Below are positions 50,497 to 59,524 of a stretch of DNA of 64,000 nucleotides, piece by piece. A program made the position numbers and the translations under genes. The notes under the pieces were generated by a model. It saw nothing but the letters and a program-made list of their open reading frames with translations. It was not told the origin of the DNA and searched no databases. How positions within the stretch are numbered: the stretch's first letter is position 1; each line of letters starts with the position of its first letter. This stretch comes from Micromonospora profundi (GTDB lineage: Bacteria; Actinomycetota; Actinomycetes; Mycobacteriales; Micromonosporaceae): positions 186,001 through 250,000 of the forward strand of contig NZ_JAATJK010000001.1 of assembly GCF_011927785.1 (NCBI RefSeq), given 5' to 3'.

Positions 50497-52803
50497 GTGG
50501 CAGTGACCAACCCCCTCGCGGACCCTCCGTACGAGGGGGCCATCGGACGCACCTACCAGGAGTCGACGGAGCACTGGAGCGCACCGCCAGCGGCAGCGGC
50601 AGGTAAGCCGAACGTGGTGTACGTGCTGCTTGACGACGTCGGGTTCTCGGACTTCGGCTGCTTCGGCGCGGAGATCGACACACCGACGATCGACAGGCTC
50701 GCCGCCTCCGGGCTGCGGTACACCAACTTCCACACCTCGCCGCTGTGCTCGCCGACGCGCGCCAGCCTGCTCAGCGGCCGTAACCACCACAGTGTCGGCA
50801 TGCGCATGCTGTCGAACTTCGACAGTGGCTTCCCCAGCGGCCGAGGGCGGATCACCCACGCCGCCGCCACTGTCGCGGAGATGCTCGTCGACGCCGGCTT
50901 CAACACAATGGCGGTCGGCAAATGGCACGTCGCGCCGCTGGAGCACACGACGCCGTCCGGCCCGTACGACCAGTGGCCGCTGGGCCGGGGTTTCGAGCGT
51001 TACTACGGCTTCCTCGAGGCGGAGACCGACAGCTTCTATCCGGAGTTGGTGCACGACAACCACCAGGTGGACCCGCCGGCCACGCCCGAGGAGGGCTATC
51101 ACCTCACCGAGGATTTGACCGACCGGGCCATCGGGTTCGTCCGGGACCAGGTCTCCTTCACGCCGGAGAAGCCGTTCTTCCTCTACCTGGCGTACGCCGC
51201 GGCGCACGCACCGCACCAGGCCCCGCAGGAGTACCTGGAGAAGTACCGGGGGCGCTACGACAGCGGCTGGGACGACGTTCGTGCGCGGCGGCACCGGCGG
51301 CAGATCGAACTCGGCATCATCCCGGAGGACGCGCCGCTGCCACCGCACAACCCCGGCGTCGTTCCGTGGGACGAGGTGCCGCCCGAGCAGCAGCGCCTGT
51401 TCGCCCGCATGCAGGAGGCCTATGCGGCGATGGTCGATCACACCGACGCCCAGCTCGGGCGCCTCGTCGACTTCCTCGAGCGGATCGGCCAGCTCGACAA
51501 CACCATCGTGATCGTCATGTCGGACAACGGGGCCAGCCCCGAGGGCACCCCCATCGGCACGCTCAACCCCACCGCCTTCCAGAACCGGGTGCCGGAGGAC
51601 CTTCAGGACAGCCTCGCGAGGATCGACGAGATCGGCGGCCCGCGAGCGCAGAGCAACTATCCGCTGGGCTGGGCGCAGGTCAGCAACACGCCGTTCCGCC
51701 GCTACAAGCAGCACACCCACGAGGGCGGCGTACGGGTGCCGTTCGTGCTGAGCTGGCCGGCCGGTGAGGTCCCCGGGGGGCAGGTACGGAAGCAGTTCCA
51801 GCACAGCATCGACGTCACAGCGACGGTGCTGGACCTCGTCGGGGTGGAGCCACCCGTGGTGCGCCGTGGCATCCCGCAGATGCCGCTGCACGGTCGCAGC
51901 TTCCGGGACGGGCTGCGGGACCCGCAGGCACCGCCGTCCCGGGACTGCCAGTACTTCGAGATGTTCGGACACCGCGGCATCTACCGCCAGGGCTGGAAGG
52001 CCGTGGCGTTCCACGAGCGCGGCACCTCGTGGGACGACGACCGCTGGGAGCTCTACCGGATCGACGAGGACCCCACCGAGAGCCGCGACCTCGCCGCCGA
52101 GCATCCCGAGGTGCTTCAGCGCCTCATCGAGGAGTTCTGGATCGAGGCCGCCCGCTACGACGTGCTGCCCCTTGACGACCGCGGATTCGCCGTGCGGGCC
52201 CGGGTGCCGCGGCCGGGGTCGGTGCGGGACAGGCTGGTGTTCACCTACCTGGCTGGCGTACCGGCGATCTCCGGTGCGGCCGTACCGCCGACGATGAACC
52301 GCTCGCACGCCATCAACGCGCGCGTACACCGCACCGACACCTCCCAGGGCGGGGTGATCGTGGTGCTCGGCAACGTCAGCGGCGGGTACGTGATGCACAT
52401 CCAGGACAACCACCTCGTGTACGAGTACAACTACCTCGGCACCCTCTACACGGTCCGGTCCGAGAACGAGTTGCCGCTGGGCACCGTGGACCTGACGTTC
52501 GAGCTGCTGAAGACCGCCGACTGTCAGGGCACCGGCCGCCTGCTCGTCAACGGCGAGACGGTGGGCACGGCGCGGTTCCCGCAGCTGCTGCCGTACTTCC
52601 ACGGGTTCGCGGGCATGGACATCGGTCGCAGCATCCACTCGCCGGTGTCCACGAGCTACCCATCCCGGCACGACTTCTCCGGCGAGCTCGAGTACGTGCG
52701 GTTCCGGCTCGCGGCGTCCGAGGAGGTCGGCGAGCCGATCGCGCAGGCGCAGGACGCCCTCCCGCAGCCGTCGCCAGGCGTCGCGTTCGAGGTCGTGGAC
52801 TGA
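50497..52803 (+). CDS. Cys-type arylsulfatase family enzyme
   Basis: Type I sulfatase, 768 residues, hydrolysing a sulfate ester with a formylglycine nucleophile. The metal/active site includes NVVYVLLDDVGFSDFG, the modification motif LCSPTRASLLSGR with Cys84 (bases 50746-50748), GKWHVAPLEH and VMSDNGASPEG. It has no signal peptide and so is cytoplasmic, like Pseudomonas AtsA and mycobacterial AtsA, the closest architecture (sulfatase domain plus ~200-residue C-terminal beta domain). The partner FGE is encoded divergently at 39.6-40.6 kb. GTG 50497 lies 2 bases past the SDR stop; GTG 50503 is an alternative. Last gene of the coupled operon. Confidence 0.94.
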   Translation: MAVTNPLADPPYEGAIGRTYQESTEHWSAPPAAAAGKPNVVYVLLDDVGFSDFGCFGAEIDTPTIDRLAASGLRYTNFHTSPLCSPTRASLLSGRNHHSVGMRMLSNFDSGFPSGRGRITHAAATVAEMLVDAGFNTMAVGKWHVAPLEHTTPSGPYDQWPLGRGFERYYGFLEAETDSFYPELVHDNHQVDPPATPEEGYHLTEDLTDRAIGFVRDQVSFTPEKPFFLYLAYAAAHAPHQAPQEYLEKYRGRYDSGWDDVRARRHRRQIELGIIPEDAPLPPHNPGVVPWDEVPPEQQRLFARMQEAYAAMVDHTDAQLGRLVDFLERIGQLDNTIVIVMSDNGASPEGTPIGTLNPTAFQNRVPEDLQDSLARIDEIGGPRAQSNYPLGWAQVSNTPFRRYKQHTHEGGVRVPFVLSWPAGEVPGGQVRKQFQHSIDVTATVLDLVGVEPPVVRRGIPQMPLHGRSFRDGLRDPQAPPSRDCQYFEMFGHRGIYRQGWKAVAFHERGTSWDDDRWELYRIDEDPTESRDLAAEHPEVLQRLIEEFWIEAARYDVLPLDDRGFAVRARVPRPGSVRDRLVFTYLAGVPAISGAAVPPTMNRSHAINARVHRTDTSQGGVIVVLGNVSGGYVMHIQDNHLVYEYNYLGTLYTVRSENELPLGTVDLTFELLKTADCQGTGRLLVNGETVGTARFPQLLPYFHGFAGMDIGRSIHSPVSTSYPSRHDFSGELEYVRFRLAASEEVGEPIAQAQDALPQPSPGVAFEVVD

Positions 52804-52822
52804 CACCAGCCCGGTGTACGAC

Positions 52823-52862
52823 GACGGCGCGTGACCGGACCGGGGTCCGTGCACGCGCCGTC
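52823..52862. terminator. Bidirectional hairpin between convergent operons
   Basis: GACGGCGCGTG (52823-52833) and CACGCGCCGTC (52852-52862) form an 11-bp stem with an 18-base loop, exactly in the 78-base space between the sulfatase stop and the E2 stop. Confidence 0.75.
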
Positions 52863-52881
52863 AGGTCGCTGGACGGTGTGG

Positions 52882-54240
52882 TCAGCGCATCGCCAGGCCC
52901 CACAGCGGGTCCTCGACGAACCGGCCCACGTGGGCGAGCACCCGGCTGCCGAGATCCCCGTCCACGAGCCGGTGGTCGAACGACAGCGACAACTGCACCG
53001 TCCACCGGGGGACCACCTGCTCGTCGACCACCCACGGCGTCCTGCGCAGTGCGCCGAGGCACAGGATCGCGGCCTCGCCGGGGTTGAGTATCGGTGTGCC
53101 GGCGTCGATGCCGAACACGCCGATGTTGGTGATGGTGATGGTGCCACCGGCCAGGTCGGCGGGCCGGACGCGACCTTCCCGCGCCGACAGCGTCAGCTCG
53201 TTCAGGGCTACGGCAAGGTCACGCACCGGCAGGTCCTGCGAGGCCTTGATGTTCGGCACGAGCAGGCCGCGCGGCGTCGCGGCGGCGATGCCGAGGTTGA
53301 CGTCGGCGTACCGGACGATCTCCTGGTTCTCCTGATCCCAGCGGGCATTGACGTCGGGGTGGTTGCGTACGGCGTCCAGCAGTGCCAGCGACACCACGAG
53401 CAGGGGTCCGACCCGTACCCCGTCGAAGGTCGGATCCTTCCTCAGCCGATCCACGAACTCGACGGTGCCTGTCGCGTCGACGGTGAGGAACTCCGTGACG
53501 TGCGGTGCGGTGAACGCGCTCGCCACCATGGCGGCAGCTGTCGCCTTGCGCACCCCGCGGACGGGGACCCGTTCGTCCTGCCGTACGGCATTGTCGGCTC
53601 CCGCTGTCGACGCCGTGGACCCGTTGGAACGTTTCGCACCCGGATCGGGCTGCGCCGGCCGGGCGGTGTGGTCGAGGACGTCCTGGCGCGTGACCCGGCC
53701 GTCGGGGCCGCTGCCGCGCACCTCGGCCAGTTCCACACCGAGTTCCTTGGCGAGTTTGCGCAGCGGCGGCTTCGTGAGCACCGGCGGCCGCGACGACTGC
53801 GGCACGCGGGCGGTGTCGTCGGGCCGGGCGGGATGCGGTCTCCGTCGTCGCCGACGGGTCTGTGCCTGCGCGGCCACCCCGTAGCCCACGAGCACCGCGG
53901 ACCGTTGCGGTAGCGGCGCACCGTCGGGGTGCGGAACGGCGGTCGGATCGGCGGCGAGCGTGCTGGCCGTGTCGTCGGGGACGACCGGACCAGGCTCGCT
54001 GACGATCCGGATGGCGATGATCGGCGAGCCGACGCCGACGGTCTGTCCCTCCTCGACGAGGAGGCTGTGCACCACACCGGCGTACGGGCTGGGCAGCTCG
54101 ACGAGAGACTTGGCGGTCTCGATCTCCACGAGGACGTCGTTGAGACCGACCGGGTCGCCCGGGGCGACGCGCCAGGTGACGACCTCGGCCTCGGTGAGGC
54201 CTTCCCCGACGTCGGGCAGGCGGAACTGTTTGATTGTCAC
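52882..54240 (-). CDS. 2-Oxoacid dehydrogenase complex E2 (lipoyl acyltransferase)
   Basis: Core acyltransferase of a branched-chain-type complex, 452 residues. The lipoyl domain (1-75) has Lys44 in EIETAKSLVEL; a linker rich in Arg/Pro follows; the E1/E3-binding domain is KPPLRKLAKELGVELAEVRGSGPDGRV (in part LRKLAKELGVELAEV); the catalytic domain runs from about 215 with the active-site motif SFDHRLVDGD near the end. GTG 54240. There is no E3 gene in the window; the complex must use a housekeeping lipoamide dehydrogenase. It is the last gene of the E1 alpha-E1 beta-E2 group. Confidence 0.94.
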   Translation of the reverse strand: MTIKQFRLPDVGEGLTEAEVVTWRVAPGDPVGLNDVLVEIETAKSLVELPSPYAGVVHSLLVEEGQTVGVGSPIIAIRIVSEPGPVVPDDTASTLAADPTAVPHPDGAPLPQRSAVLVGYGVAAQAQTRRRRRRPHPARPDDTARVPQSSRPPVLTKPPLRKLAKELGVELAEVRGSGPDGRVTRQDVLDHTARPAQPDPGAKRSNGSTASTAGADNAVRQDERVPVRGVRKATAAAMVASAFTAPHVTEFLTVDATGTVEFVDRLRKDPTFDGVRVGPLLVVSLALLDAVRNHPDVNARWDQENQEIVRYADVNLGIAAATPRGLLVPNIKASQDLPVRDLAVALNELTLSAREGRVRPADLAGGTITITNIGVFGIDAGTPILNPGEAAILCLGALRRTPWVVDEQVVPRWTVQLSLSFDHRLVDGDLGSRVLAHVGRFVEDPLWGLAMR

Positions 54241-54254
54241 TGGGGCCTCTCCTC

Positions 54255-55241
54255 TCACGCGGCGAGCACGCGGTCGACGGCGTCGAGGATCCGGTCCAGG
54301 TCGGGCAGGTACTCCTCCTCGACCTTTGCCGGTGGATACGGCAGGTTGAAGCCGCCGACACGCTCGACAGGCGCCTCCAGGGAGTAGAAGCACCGCGTCA
54401 TGACCTGCGCGGCGACCTCGGCGCCGAAACCCGCGAACGTGGGGGCCTCGTGGACCACGACGGCCCGGCCTGTGCGACGGACGGACTCCTCGATGGTCCG
54501 CACGTCCAGCGGGGAGATGGAGCGTAGGTCGACCACCTCGACATCGCGGCCGTCCTCCGCGGCCGCCTCCGCGGCCGCCTCCGCGGCGGCGAGGCAGGTG
54601 GCGACCATGCCCCCGTAGGTCAGCAGCGTCACGTCGCTGCCGCGACGCACGATGTGGGCCCGGTCCAGCGGTCGCGGCGGGCCCTCGTCCTCGGGGGTCA
54701 CCTCTCCCTTCATCCAGTAGCGGCGTTTGGGCTCGTAGAAGATGACCGGGTCGTCGCCGGCGATGGCCTGACGGATCATCCAGTGCGCGTCGTCCGCGCT
54801 GGAGCAGTAGACGACGCGCAGCCCGGCTGTGTGCGCGAAGTACGCCTCGTTCGACTCGCTGTGGTGCTCCACGGCCCCGATGCCGCCACCCACGGGGATC
54901 CGCACGACCACCGGCAGGCTCGTGCGACCGTTGGTGCGGGCCCGCATCTTGGCGAGCTGAGACACGATCTGGTTGAAGGCGGGGTAGACGAAGCCGTCGA
55001 ACTGGATCTCGCAGACCGGGCGGTACCCGCGCAGTGCCAAGCCGATCGCGGTGCCGATGATCCCGGACTCGGCGAGTGTCGAGTCCATCACCCGGGCTTT
55101 GCCGAAGTCCTTCTGCAGACCATCGGTGACCCGGAAGACGCCGCCGAGCCGGCCGATGTCCTCGCCCAGCAACATGACCTTGGCGTCGTCCTCCATGGCG
55201 CGACGCAGACCGCTGTTCAATGCGTGACAGAGAGTGAGCAT
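54255..55241 (-). CDS. 2-Oxoacid dehydrogenase E1 beta subunit
   Basis: Beta subunit of the thiamine-dependent E1, 328 residues. Blocks include MLLGEDIGRLGGVFRVT, ESGIIGTAIGLALRGYRPV, EIQFDGFVYPAFNQIVSQ, PVGGGIGAVEHHSES and EVVDLRSISPLDVRTI, with C-terminal FNLPYPPAKVEEEYLPD. An AAAEAAAEAAAE stretch (bases about 54555-54600) is coded by a 12-base tandem repeat and probably lies in a surface helix. 14 bases separate it from E2. The HHSES region matches branched-chain rather than pyruvate enzymes. Confidence 0.94.
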   Translation of the reverse strand: MLTLCHALNSGLRRAMEDDAKVMLLGEDIGRLGGVFRVTDGLQKDFGKARVMDSTLAESGIIGTAIGLALRGYRPVCEIQFDGFVYPAFNQIVSQLAKMRARTNGRTSLPVVVRIPVGGGIGAVEHHSESNEAYFAHTAGLRVVYCSSADDAHWMIRQAIAGDDPVIFYEPKRRYWMKGEVTPEDEGPPRPLDRAHIVRRGSDVTLLTYGGMVATCLAAAEAAAEAAAEDGRDVEVVDLRSISPLDVRTIEESVRRTGRAVVVHEAPTFAGFGAEVAAQVMTRCFYSLEAPVERVGGFNLPYPPAKVEEEYLPDLDRILDAVDRVLAA

Positions 55242-55268
55242 GAACGTGTTCTCCGATCCGGGCTGGCG

Positions 55269-56420
55269 TCAGTCGAGGAAAGAGTCGCGGTAGGCGACGA
55301 ACGCGTCGTGCTCCTCCTGAAGCAGTTGTGGTACGTCGGCCAGCACAGTGGCGAAGGCGTCCGCGAGGTCCGGCGCCTGCAGTGCCAGGCATTCCCGGCG
55401 CGTGCGGTCGGCGAGTTCGTCCGCCTCGGCCTGGATCTCGTCGAGGAACGCCGTGTCGCTCCAGCCCTCGGCGCGCAGAAGTGCTTCGACGCGCGCCAAC
55501 GGATCCTTCGCCCGCCACGCTTCGAGTTCGCTGTCGGTGCGGTACCGCGTGGGGTCGTCGGACGTGCTGTGCCCGCCCATCCGGTACGTGGTGGCCTCGA
55601 TGAGCGCGGGCCCGCCGCCGGAGCGCACGTGTTCGGTCAGCGCGGACGTCACGGCGTACACGGCGAGGACGTCGTTGCCGTCGACCCACTCGCTGCGCAG
55701 ACCGAACCCGGCCCCCCTCCGGTGGATCGGCGTGCGCGACTGGGACGACGAGGCCGTCGAGATCGCCCAGTGGTTGTCCTGGCAGAAGAACAGGACCGGC
55801 GCGTCATTGGTGGCGGCGATGTTCATCGCCTCGCTCGCGTCGCCCTCGCTGGCGGCGCCGTCACCGAAGTACGCCACGACCACCGTGTCGCTGCCGTCGC
55901 GCTGCACCCCCAGGGCGTACCCGGTGGCGTGCAGCAACTGAGCTGCCAGGACCAGGGTGTAGATGTGGAACGAGTACGGCTCGGGGTCCCAGCCGCTGTT
56001 GGCGACCCCACGCCACTGCCGGAGCAGGTCCGCGGGGCGGATGCCGCGCCACAGGGCGGCGGCGTGCTCGCGGTAGCTCGGGAAGACGTAGTCGTCGGCG
56101 CGTACCGCAGCTATGGAGCCGACCTGTGCGGCCTCCTGGCCGCGGCACTGCAACCACAGGCCCAGCTCGCCCTGTCGCTGCAACGCGAACGCCTCGTCGT
56201 CGAGGCGGCGTGCGAGCCGCATACCGCGGTACAGGTCGCGGGTGAGCCTGCCGAGGGCGTCGCGGTCGACGTCGGTGTCCGTGCGTAGTTGCCCGTCCGG
56301 GGCGATGAACTGGATGAAGCCGTCCGGGGCTCGCGGAAGGTCGGCGGTGCTGGTGAAGGGATTGGCGGGGGAGGGCGTCGAGCTGCCGGCGGGTGACCTG
56401 ACGATGTTCGAGGTACTCAA
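55269..56420 (-). CDS. 2-Oxoacid dehydrogenase E1 alpha subunit
   Basis: Thiamine diphosphate-binding alpha subunit, 383 residues. The TPP motif is YFGDGAASEGDASEAMNIAATND, the phosphorylation-loop region is TYRMGGHSTSDDPTRYR, and PSYREHAAALWRG and RGQEAAQVG are further family blocks. The N-terminal DGFIQFIAPDGQLR fits branched-chain 2-oxoacid dehydrogenases of actinomycetes. The chosen start is TTG 56420, since no ATG or GTG gives a full N-terminus; the true start may lie a little downstream. Products of valine-type oxoacids (isobutyryl-CoA) would feed the isobutyryl-CoA mutase at 61.9 kb. Confidence 0.92.
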   Translation of the reverse strand: MSTSNIVRSPAGSSTPSPANPFTSTADLPRAPDGFIQFIAPDGQLRTDTDVDRDALGRLTRDLYRGMRLARRLDDEAFALQRQGELGLWLQCRGQEAAQVGSIAAVRADDYVFPSYREHAAALWRGIRPADLLRQWRGVANSGWDPEPYSFHIYTLVLAAQLLHATGYALGVQRDGSDTVVVAYFGDGAASEGDASEAMNIAATNDAPVLFFCQDNHWAISTASSSQSRTPIHRRGAGFGLRSEWVDGNDVLAVYAVTSALTEHVRSGGGPALIEATTYRMGGHSTSDDPTRYRTDSELEAWRAKDPLARVEALLRAEGWSDTAFLDEIQAEADELADRTRRECLALQAPDLADAFATVLADVPQLLQEEHDAFVAYRDSFLD

Positions 56421-56491
56421 GGCGCCACCTTCTGGGTGCTGGGCTCCGCGGCGCCGGGGTCACCGGCGGGCCGCGGATGGCGGATATGGAA

Positions 56492-56523
56492 CACCGCCCG
56501 CCACGTCGACCGAGCGGGCGGTG
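56492..56523 (-). terminator. Hairpin after the transaminase gene
   Basis: CACCGCCCGC and GCGGGCGGTG (10-bp perfect stem, 12-base loop) lie just downstream of the transaminase stop (56535) on the minus strand, separating it from the E1 alpha gene. Confidence 0.6.
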
Positions 56524-56534
56524 GCTCGCGGCAA

Positions 56535-57866
56535 TTACACGGTGTACCGGTCGGCGAGGTTCAACGCCTCGTCGAGGACCGCCAGACCCGTCTTGACCTC
56601 CGTCTCCGAAACGGTGCAGGGCGGCACCACGTGGATCCGGTTGAAGTTGGCGAGTGGGATGACGCCGTTGCGCTTGCACGCCGCCAGCACCTCGTTCATC
56701 TCGACCGACGACGACCCGTACGGTGCCAACGGCTCCTTCGTGGCGCGGTCCTTCACCAACTCCACAGCCCAGAACACCCCGAGTCCGCGTACGTCCCCGA
56801 CGCTCGGGTGCCGCTCGGCCATCTCGCGCAGCCCCGGGCCCAGCACGTCGGCACCGATCCTGGCGGCGTTCTCGACGATCCCCTCATCCCGCATCGCCGT
56901 CATGGTGGCGACGGCGGCCGCGGCGGCCAGTGGGTGACCGGAGTACGTGAGCCCACCGGGGTAGGGGCGGGTGGAGAACGTCTCGACGACGTGGTCGGAG
57001 ATCACGACACCGCCGAGCGGGACGTAACCGGAGTTCACGCCCTTGGCGAAGGTGATGAGGTCGGGTACGACCCCGTAATGGTCCAGGGCGAACCAGGCGC
57101 CGGTACGCCCGAAGCCCGCCATCACCTCGTCGGCGACGTAGAGGATGCCGTGCTTGTCGCACAGCGCCCGAACTCCCGCCAGGTAGCCCGGCGGTGGAGG
57201 CATGACACCGGCCGTGCCGGGCACGGTCTCCAGGACGATGGCGGCGATGGTGGAGGGTCCCTCCATCTCCACGACGCGCTCCAGGTGGCGCAGCGCGAGC
57301 GCGGCCTCCTCCTCCTCGGTGGTGGCCCCGAACTCCGACCGGTACAGGAAGGGGCCGAAGAAGCGCGCGACCCCGGCGGTGCCGGTGTCGTTGGGCCAGC
57401 GTCGCGGGTCGCCGGTGAGGTTCACCGCCGTCTGGGTGCCGCCGTGGTAGCTGCGGTACTGGGACAACACCTTCGGCCGGCCGGTGTGCAGCCGGGCCAT
57501 CCGGACGGCGTGCTCGACCGCCTCCGCGCCGCCGTTCGTGAAGAACACCTTGTCCAGACCGGCAGGGGTCCGCTCGGCGATCAGCCGGGCCGCCTCGCTG
57601 CGCGCCTCGTTGGCGTAGGGCGGCGCGATAGTGCACAGTCGCGCCGCCTGCTCCTGGATCGCAGCGACCACAGCGGGGTGCTGGTGGCCGATGTTGGTGT
57701 AGACGAGCTGCGACGAGAAGTCCAGGTAGCGGTTGCCGTCGCCGTCCCAGAAGTACGAGCCCTCGGCGCCCTCGACGACCATGGGGTCGAGCGTGGACTG
57801 GGCGGACCAGGAGTGGAAGACGTGAGCGCGGTCCAGTTCGTAGGTGCGCGTTGCACGGGTGCTCAT
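56535..57866 (-). CDS. Class III aminotransferase (omega-amino acid/beta-alanine:pyruvate type)
   Basis: PLP-dependent transaminase, 443 residues. Blocks: FTNGGAEAVEHAVRMAR, the RSYHGGTQTAVNLTGD region, VADEVMAGFGRTGAWFA with the PLP-binding Asp, the Schiff-base Lys in ITFAKGVNSGYVPLGG, and YSGHPLAAAAAVA. It groups by layout with omega-amino acid:pyruvate aminotransferases that turn beta-alanine or 3-aminoisobutyrate into the semialdehyde handled by the adjacent MmsA. ATG 57866 behind GGAGAG. It follows mmsA after 19 bases. Confidence 0.9.
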   Translation of the reverse strand: MSTRATRTYELDRAHVFHSWSAQSTLDPMVVEGAEGSYFWDGDGNRYLDFSSQLVYTNIGHQHPAVVAAIQEQAARLCTIAPPYANEARSEAARLIAERTPAGLDKVFFTNGGAEAVEHAVRMARLHTGRPKVLSQYRSYHGGTQTAVNLTGDPRRWPNDTGTAGVARFFGPFLYRSEFGATTEEEEAALALRHLERVVEMEGPSTIAAIVLETVPGTAGVMPPPPGYLAGVRALCDKHGILYVADEVMAGFGRTGAWFALDHYGVVPDLITFAKGVNSGYVPLGGVVISDHVVETFSTRPYPGGLTYSGHPLAAAAAVATMTAMRDEGIVENAARIGADVLGPGLREMAERHPSVGDVRGLGVFWAVELVKDRATKEPLAPYGSSSVEMNEVLAACKRNGVIPLANFNRIHVVPPCTVSETEVKTGLAVLDEALNLADRYTV

Positions 57867-57885
57867 TGGCGGTTCTCTCCGATGC

Positions 57886-59418
57886 TCAGTCGTTCTCGGG
57901 GAAGCCGAGGTTGATCCCGCCGTGGCTGGGGTCAAGCCAACGGGACGTGATGACCTTGCCGCGGGTGAAGAAGTGCACCCCCTCGGTGCCGTGGGCGTGG
58001 GAGTCGCCGAACAGGCTGTCCTTCCAGCCGCCGAACGAGTAGTACGCCATCGGCACCGGGATCGGGACGTTGATGCCGACCATGCCGACCTCGACCTCGT
58101 TCTGGTACCTGCGTGCCGCGCCGCCGTCGTTCGTGAAGATGGCGGTTCCGTTGCCGTACGGGTTGGCGTTCACCAACTCGAGCGCCTCGGCGTAGCCGCC
58201 CACGCGTACGACGGACAGCACGGGCCCGAAGATCTCGTCGGTGTAGACGCTCATCTCGGGGGAGACCCGGTCCAACAGGCTCGGCCCGAGCCAGAAGCCG
58301 GCCTCGTCGCCGTCGGCCTGCACGCCGCGACCATCCACCACCAGCTCGGCACCGGCGTCGACGCCAGCTGCGAGGTACGACGCGACGCGGTCGCGGTGCT
58401 CCCTGGTGACAAGCGGCCCCATGTCGCAGGAGCGCCGGCCGTCACCGACCTTCAAAGTGGCGATGCGTTCGCGGATCCGCTTCACCAACTCGTCGGCGAC
58501 GGGCTCGACCACCACAAGGACCGAGATGGCCATGCACCGCTCTCCGGCGGAACCGAACCCCGCGTTGACTGCCGCGTCCGCGGCCAGGTCGAGGTCGGCG
58601 TCCGGCAGCACCACCATGTGGTTCTTCGCCCCGCCGAGGGCCTGGACGCGCTTGCCGTTCCGGGCGCCGGTCTCGTACACGTACCGGGCGATCGGGGTGG
58701 AGCCGACGAACGACACCGCCTTCACCTCGGGGTGTTCCAGCAGCCTGTCGACGGCCACCTTGTCGCCGTGGACGACGTTGAACACGCCGGCGGGCAGACC
58801 GGCCTGCTCCCACAGGCGGGCTATGAGCAGAGACGCGGAAGGGTCCTTCTCGCTGGGCTTGAGGACGACGGCGTTGCCCGCCGCGATGGCGATGGGCATG
58901 AACCACATCGGGACCATCACCGGGAAGTTGAACGGCGAGATGATGGCGCAGACACCGAGGGGCTGGCGGATGGAGTAGACATCCACGTTCGTGGAGACAC
59001 CCTCAGAGTGGCCGCCCTTGAGGAGGTGCGGGATCCCGCAGGCGAACTCGACGACCTCCAGACCGCGGGAGACCTCGCCGAGGGCATCGGAGAGGACCTT
59101 GCCGTGCTCGGCCGTGATGAGTTCGGCCAGCTCGTGCTTGTGCTGGTTCACCAACTCCCGGAACGCGAACAGCACCTGCGAGCGCTTGGTAAGCGAAGAC
59201 GTCCGCCACGACGCGAACGCGGCCGCGGCGGAGGCGACGGCGCGGTCCACCTCGTCGACGGAGGCCAACGGAACCTCCGTGCGGATCGTGCCCAGCGCCG
59301 GGTCATAGACTGGCGCCGTCCGCTCGGCGACGCCGGCGACCCGCTGGCCACCGATCCAGTGGGTCACCCGCTGGGGCGGGGCAGGAGCGGGGACGGTCTC
59401 GGGTTCTGTCTGGGTCAT
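57886..59418 (-). CDS. mmsA: CoA-acylating methylmalonate-semialdehyde dehydrogenase
   Basis: Converts methylmalonate semialdehyde to propionyl-CoA, or malonate semialdehyde to acetyl-CoA, with NAD+ and CoA. 510 residues. The N-terminal THWIGGQRVAG, SPFNFPVMVPMWFMPIAIA, VSFVGSTPIARYVYETG, GGAKNHMVVLPDAD, the nucleophile Cys in GSAGERCMAIS, and YSFGGWKDSLFGD are all diagnostic of the MMSDH branch, which lacks the usual general-base Glu (GGAKN instead of LELGG). ATG 59418; divergent from the PucR regulator with 106 bases between the starts. Confidence 0.95.
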   Translation of the reverse strand: MTQTEPETVPAPAPPQRVTHWIGGQRVAGVAERTAPVYDPALGTIRTEVPLASVDEVDRAVASAAAAFASWRTSSLTKRSQVLFAFRELVNQHKHELAELITAEHGKVLSDALGEVSRGLEVVEFACGIPHLLKGGHSEGVSTNVDVYSIRQPLGVCAIISPFNFPVMVPMWFMPIAIAAGNAVVLKPSEKDPSASLLIARLWEQAGLPAGVFNVVHGDKVAVDRLLEHPEVKAVSFVGSTPIARYVYETGARNGKRVQALGGAKNHMVVLPDADLDLAADAAVNAGFGSAGERCMAISVLVVVEPVADELVKRIRERIATLKVGDGRRSCDMGPLVTREHRDRVASYLAAGVDAGAELVVDGRGVQADGDEAGFWLGPSLLDRVSPEMSVYTDEIFGPVLSVVRVGGYAEALELVNANPYGNGTAIFTNDGGAARRYQNEVEVGMVGINVPIPVPMAYYSFGGWKDSLFGDSHAHGTEGVHFFTRGKVITSRWLDPSHGGINLGFPEND

Positions 59419-59524
59419 GCCCGGATCATCTGCGCTTCCCCGCATCCGGGCAATGGGCACTGTGTCGCTCTCGCTCTCTGGAACCGCACATACTGTGCGC
59501 CTGGGCGAGAAGGGAGACGAGCTC

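Noticed and set aside
49723..52854. Very long open frame on the minus strand (over 1000 codons) opposite the SDR and sulfatase
   Set aside because: It mirrors well-supported coding genes with family motifs; long antisense frames are normal in high-GC coding DNA and its translation is Arg/His/Val-rich without recognisable motifs.
54555..54600. The 12-base tandem repeat in E1 beta as a mobile or regulatory repeat
   Set aside because: It keeps the frame and simply codes AAAE units in a helical stretch; ordinary slippage within a coding gene is enough.
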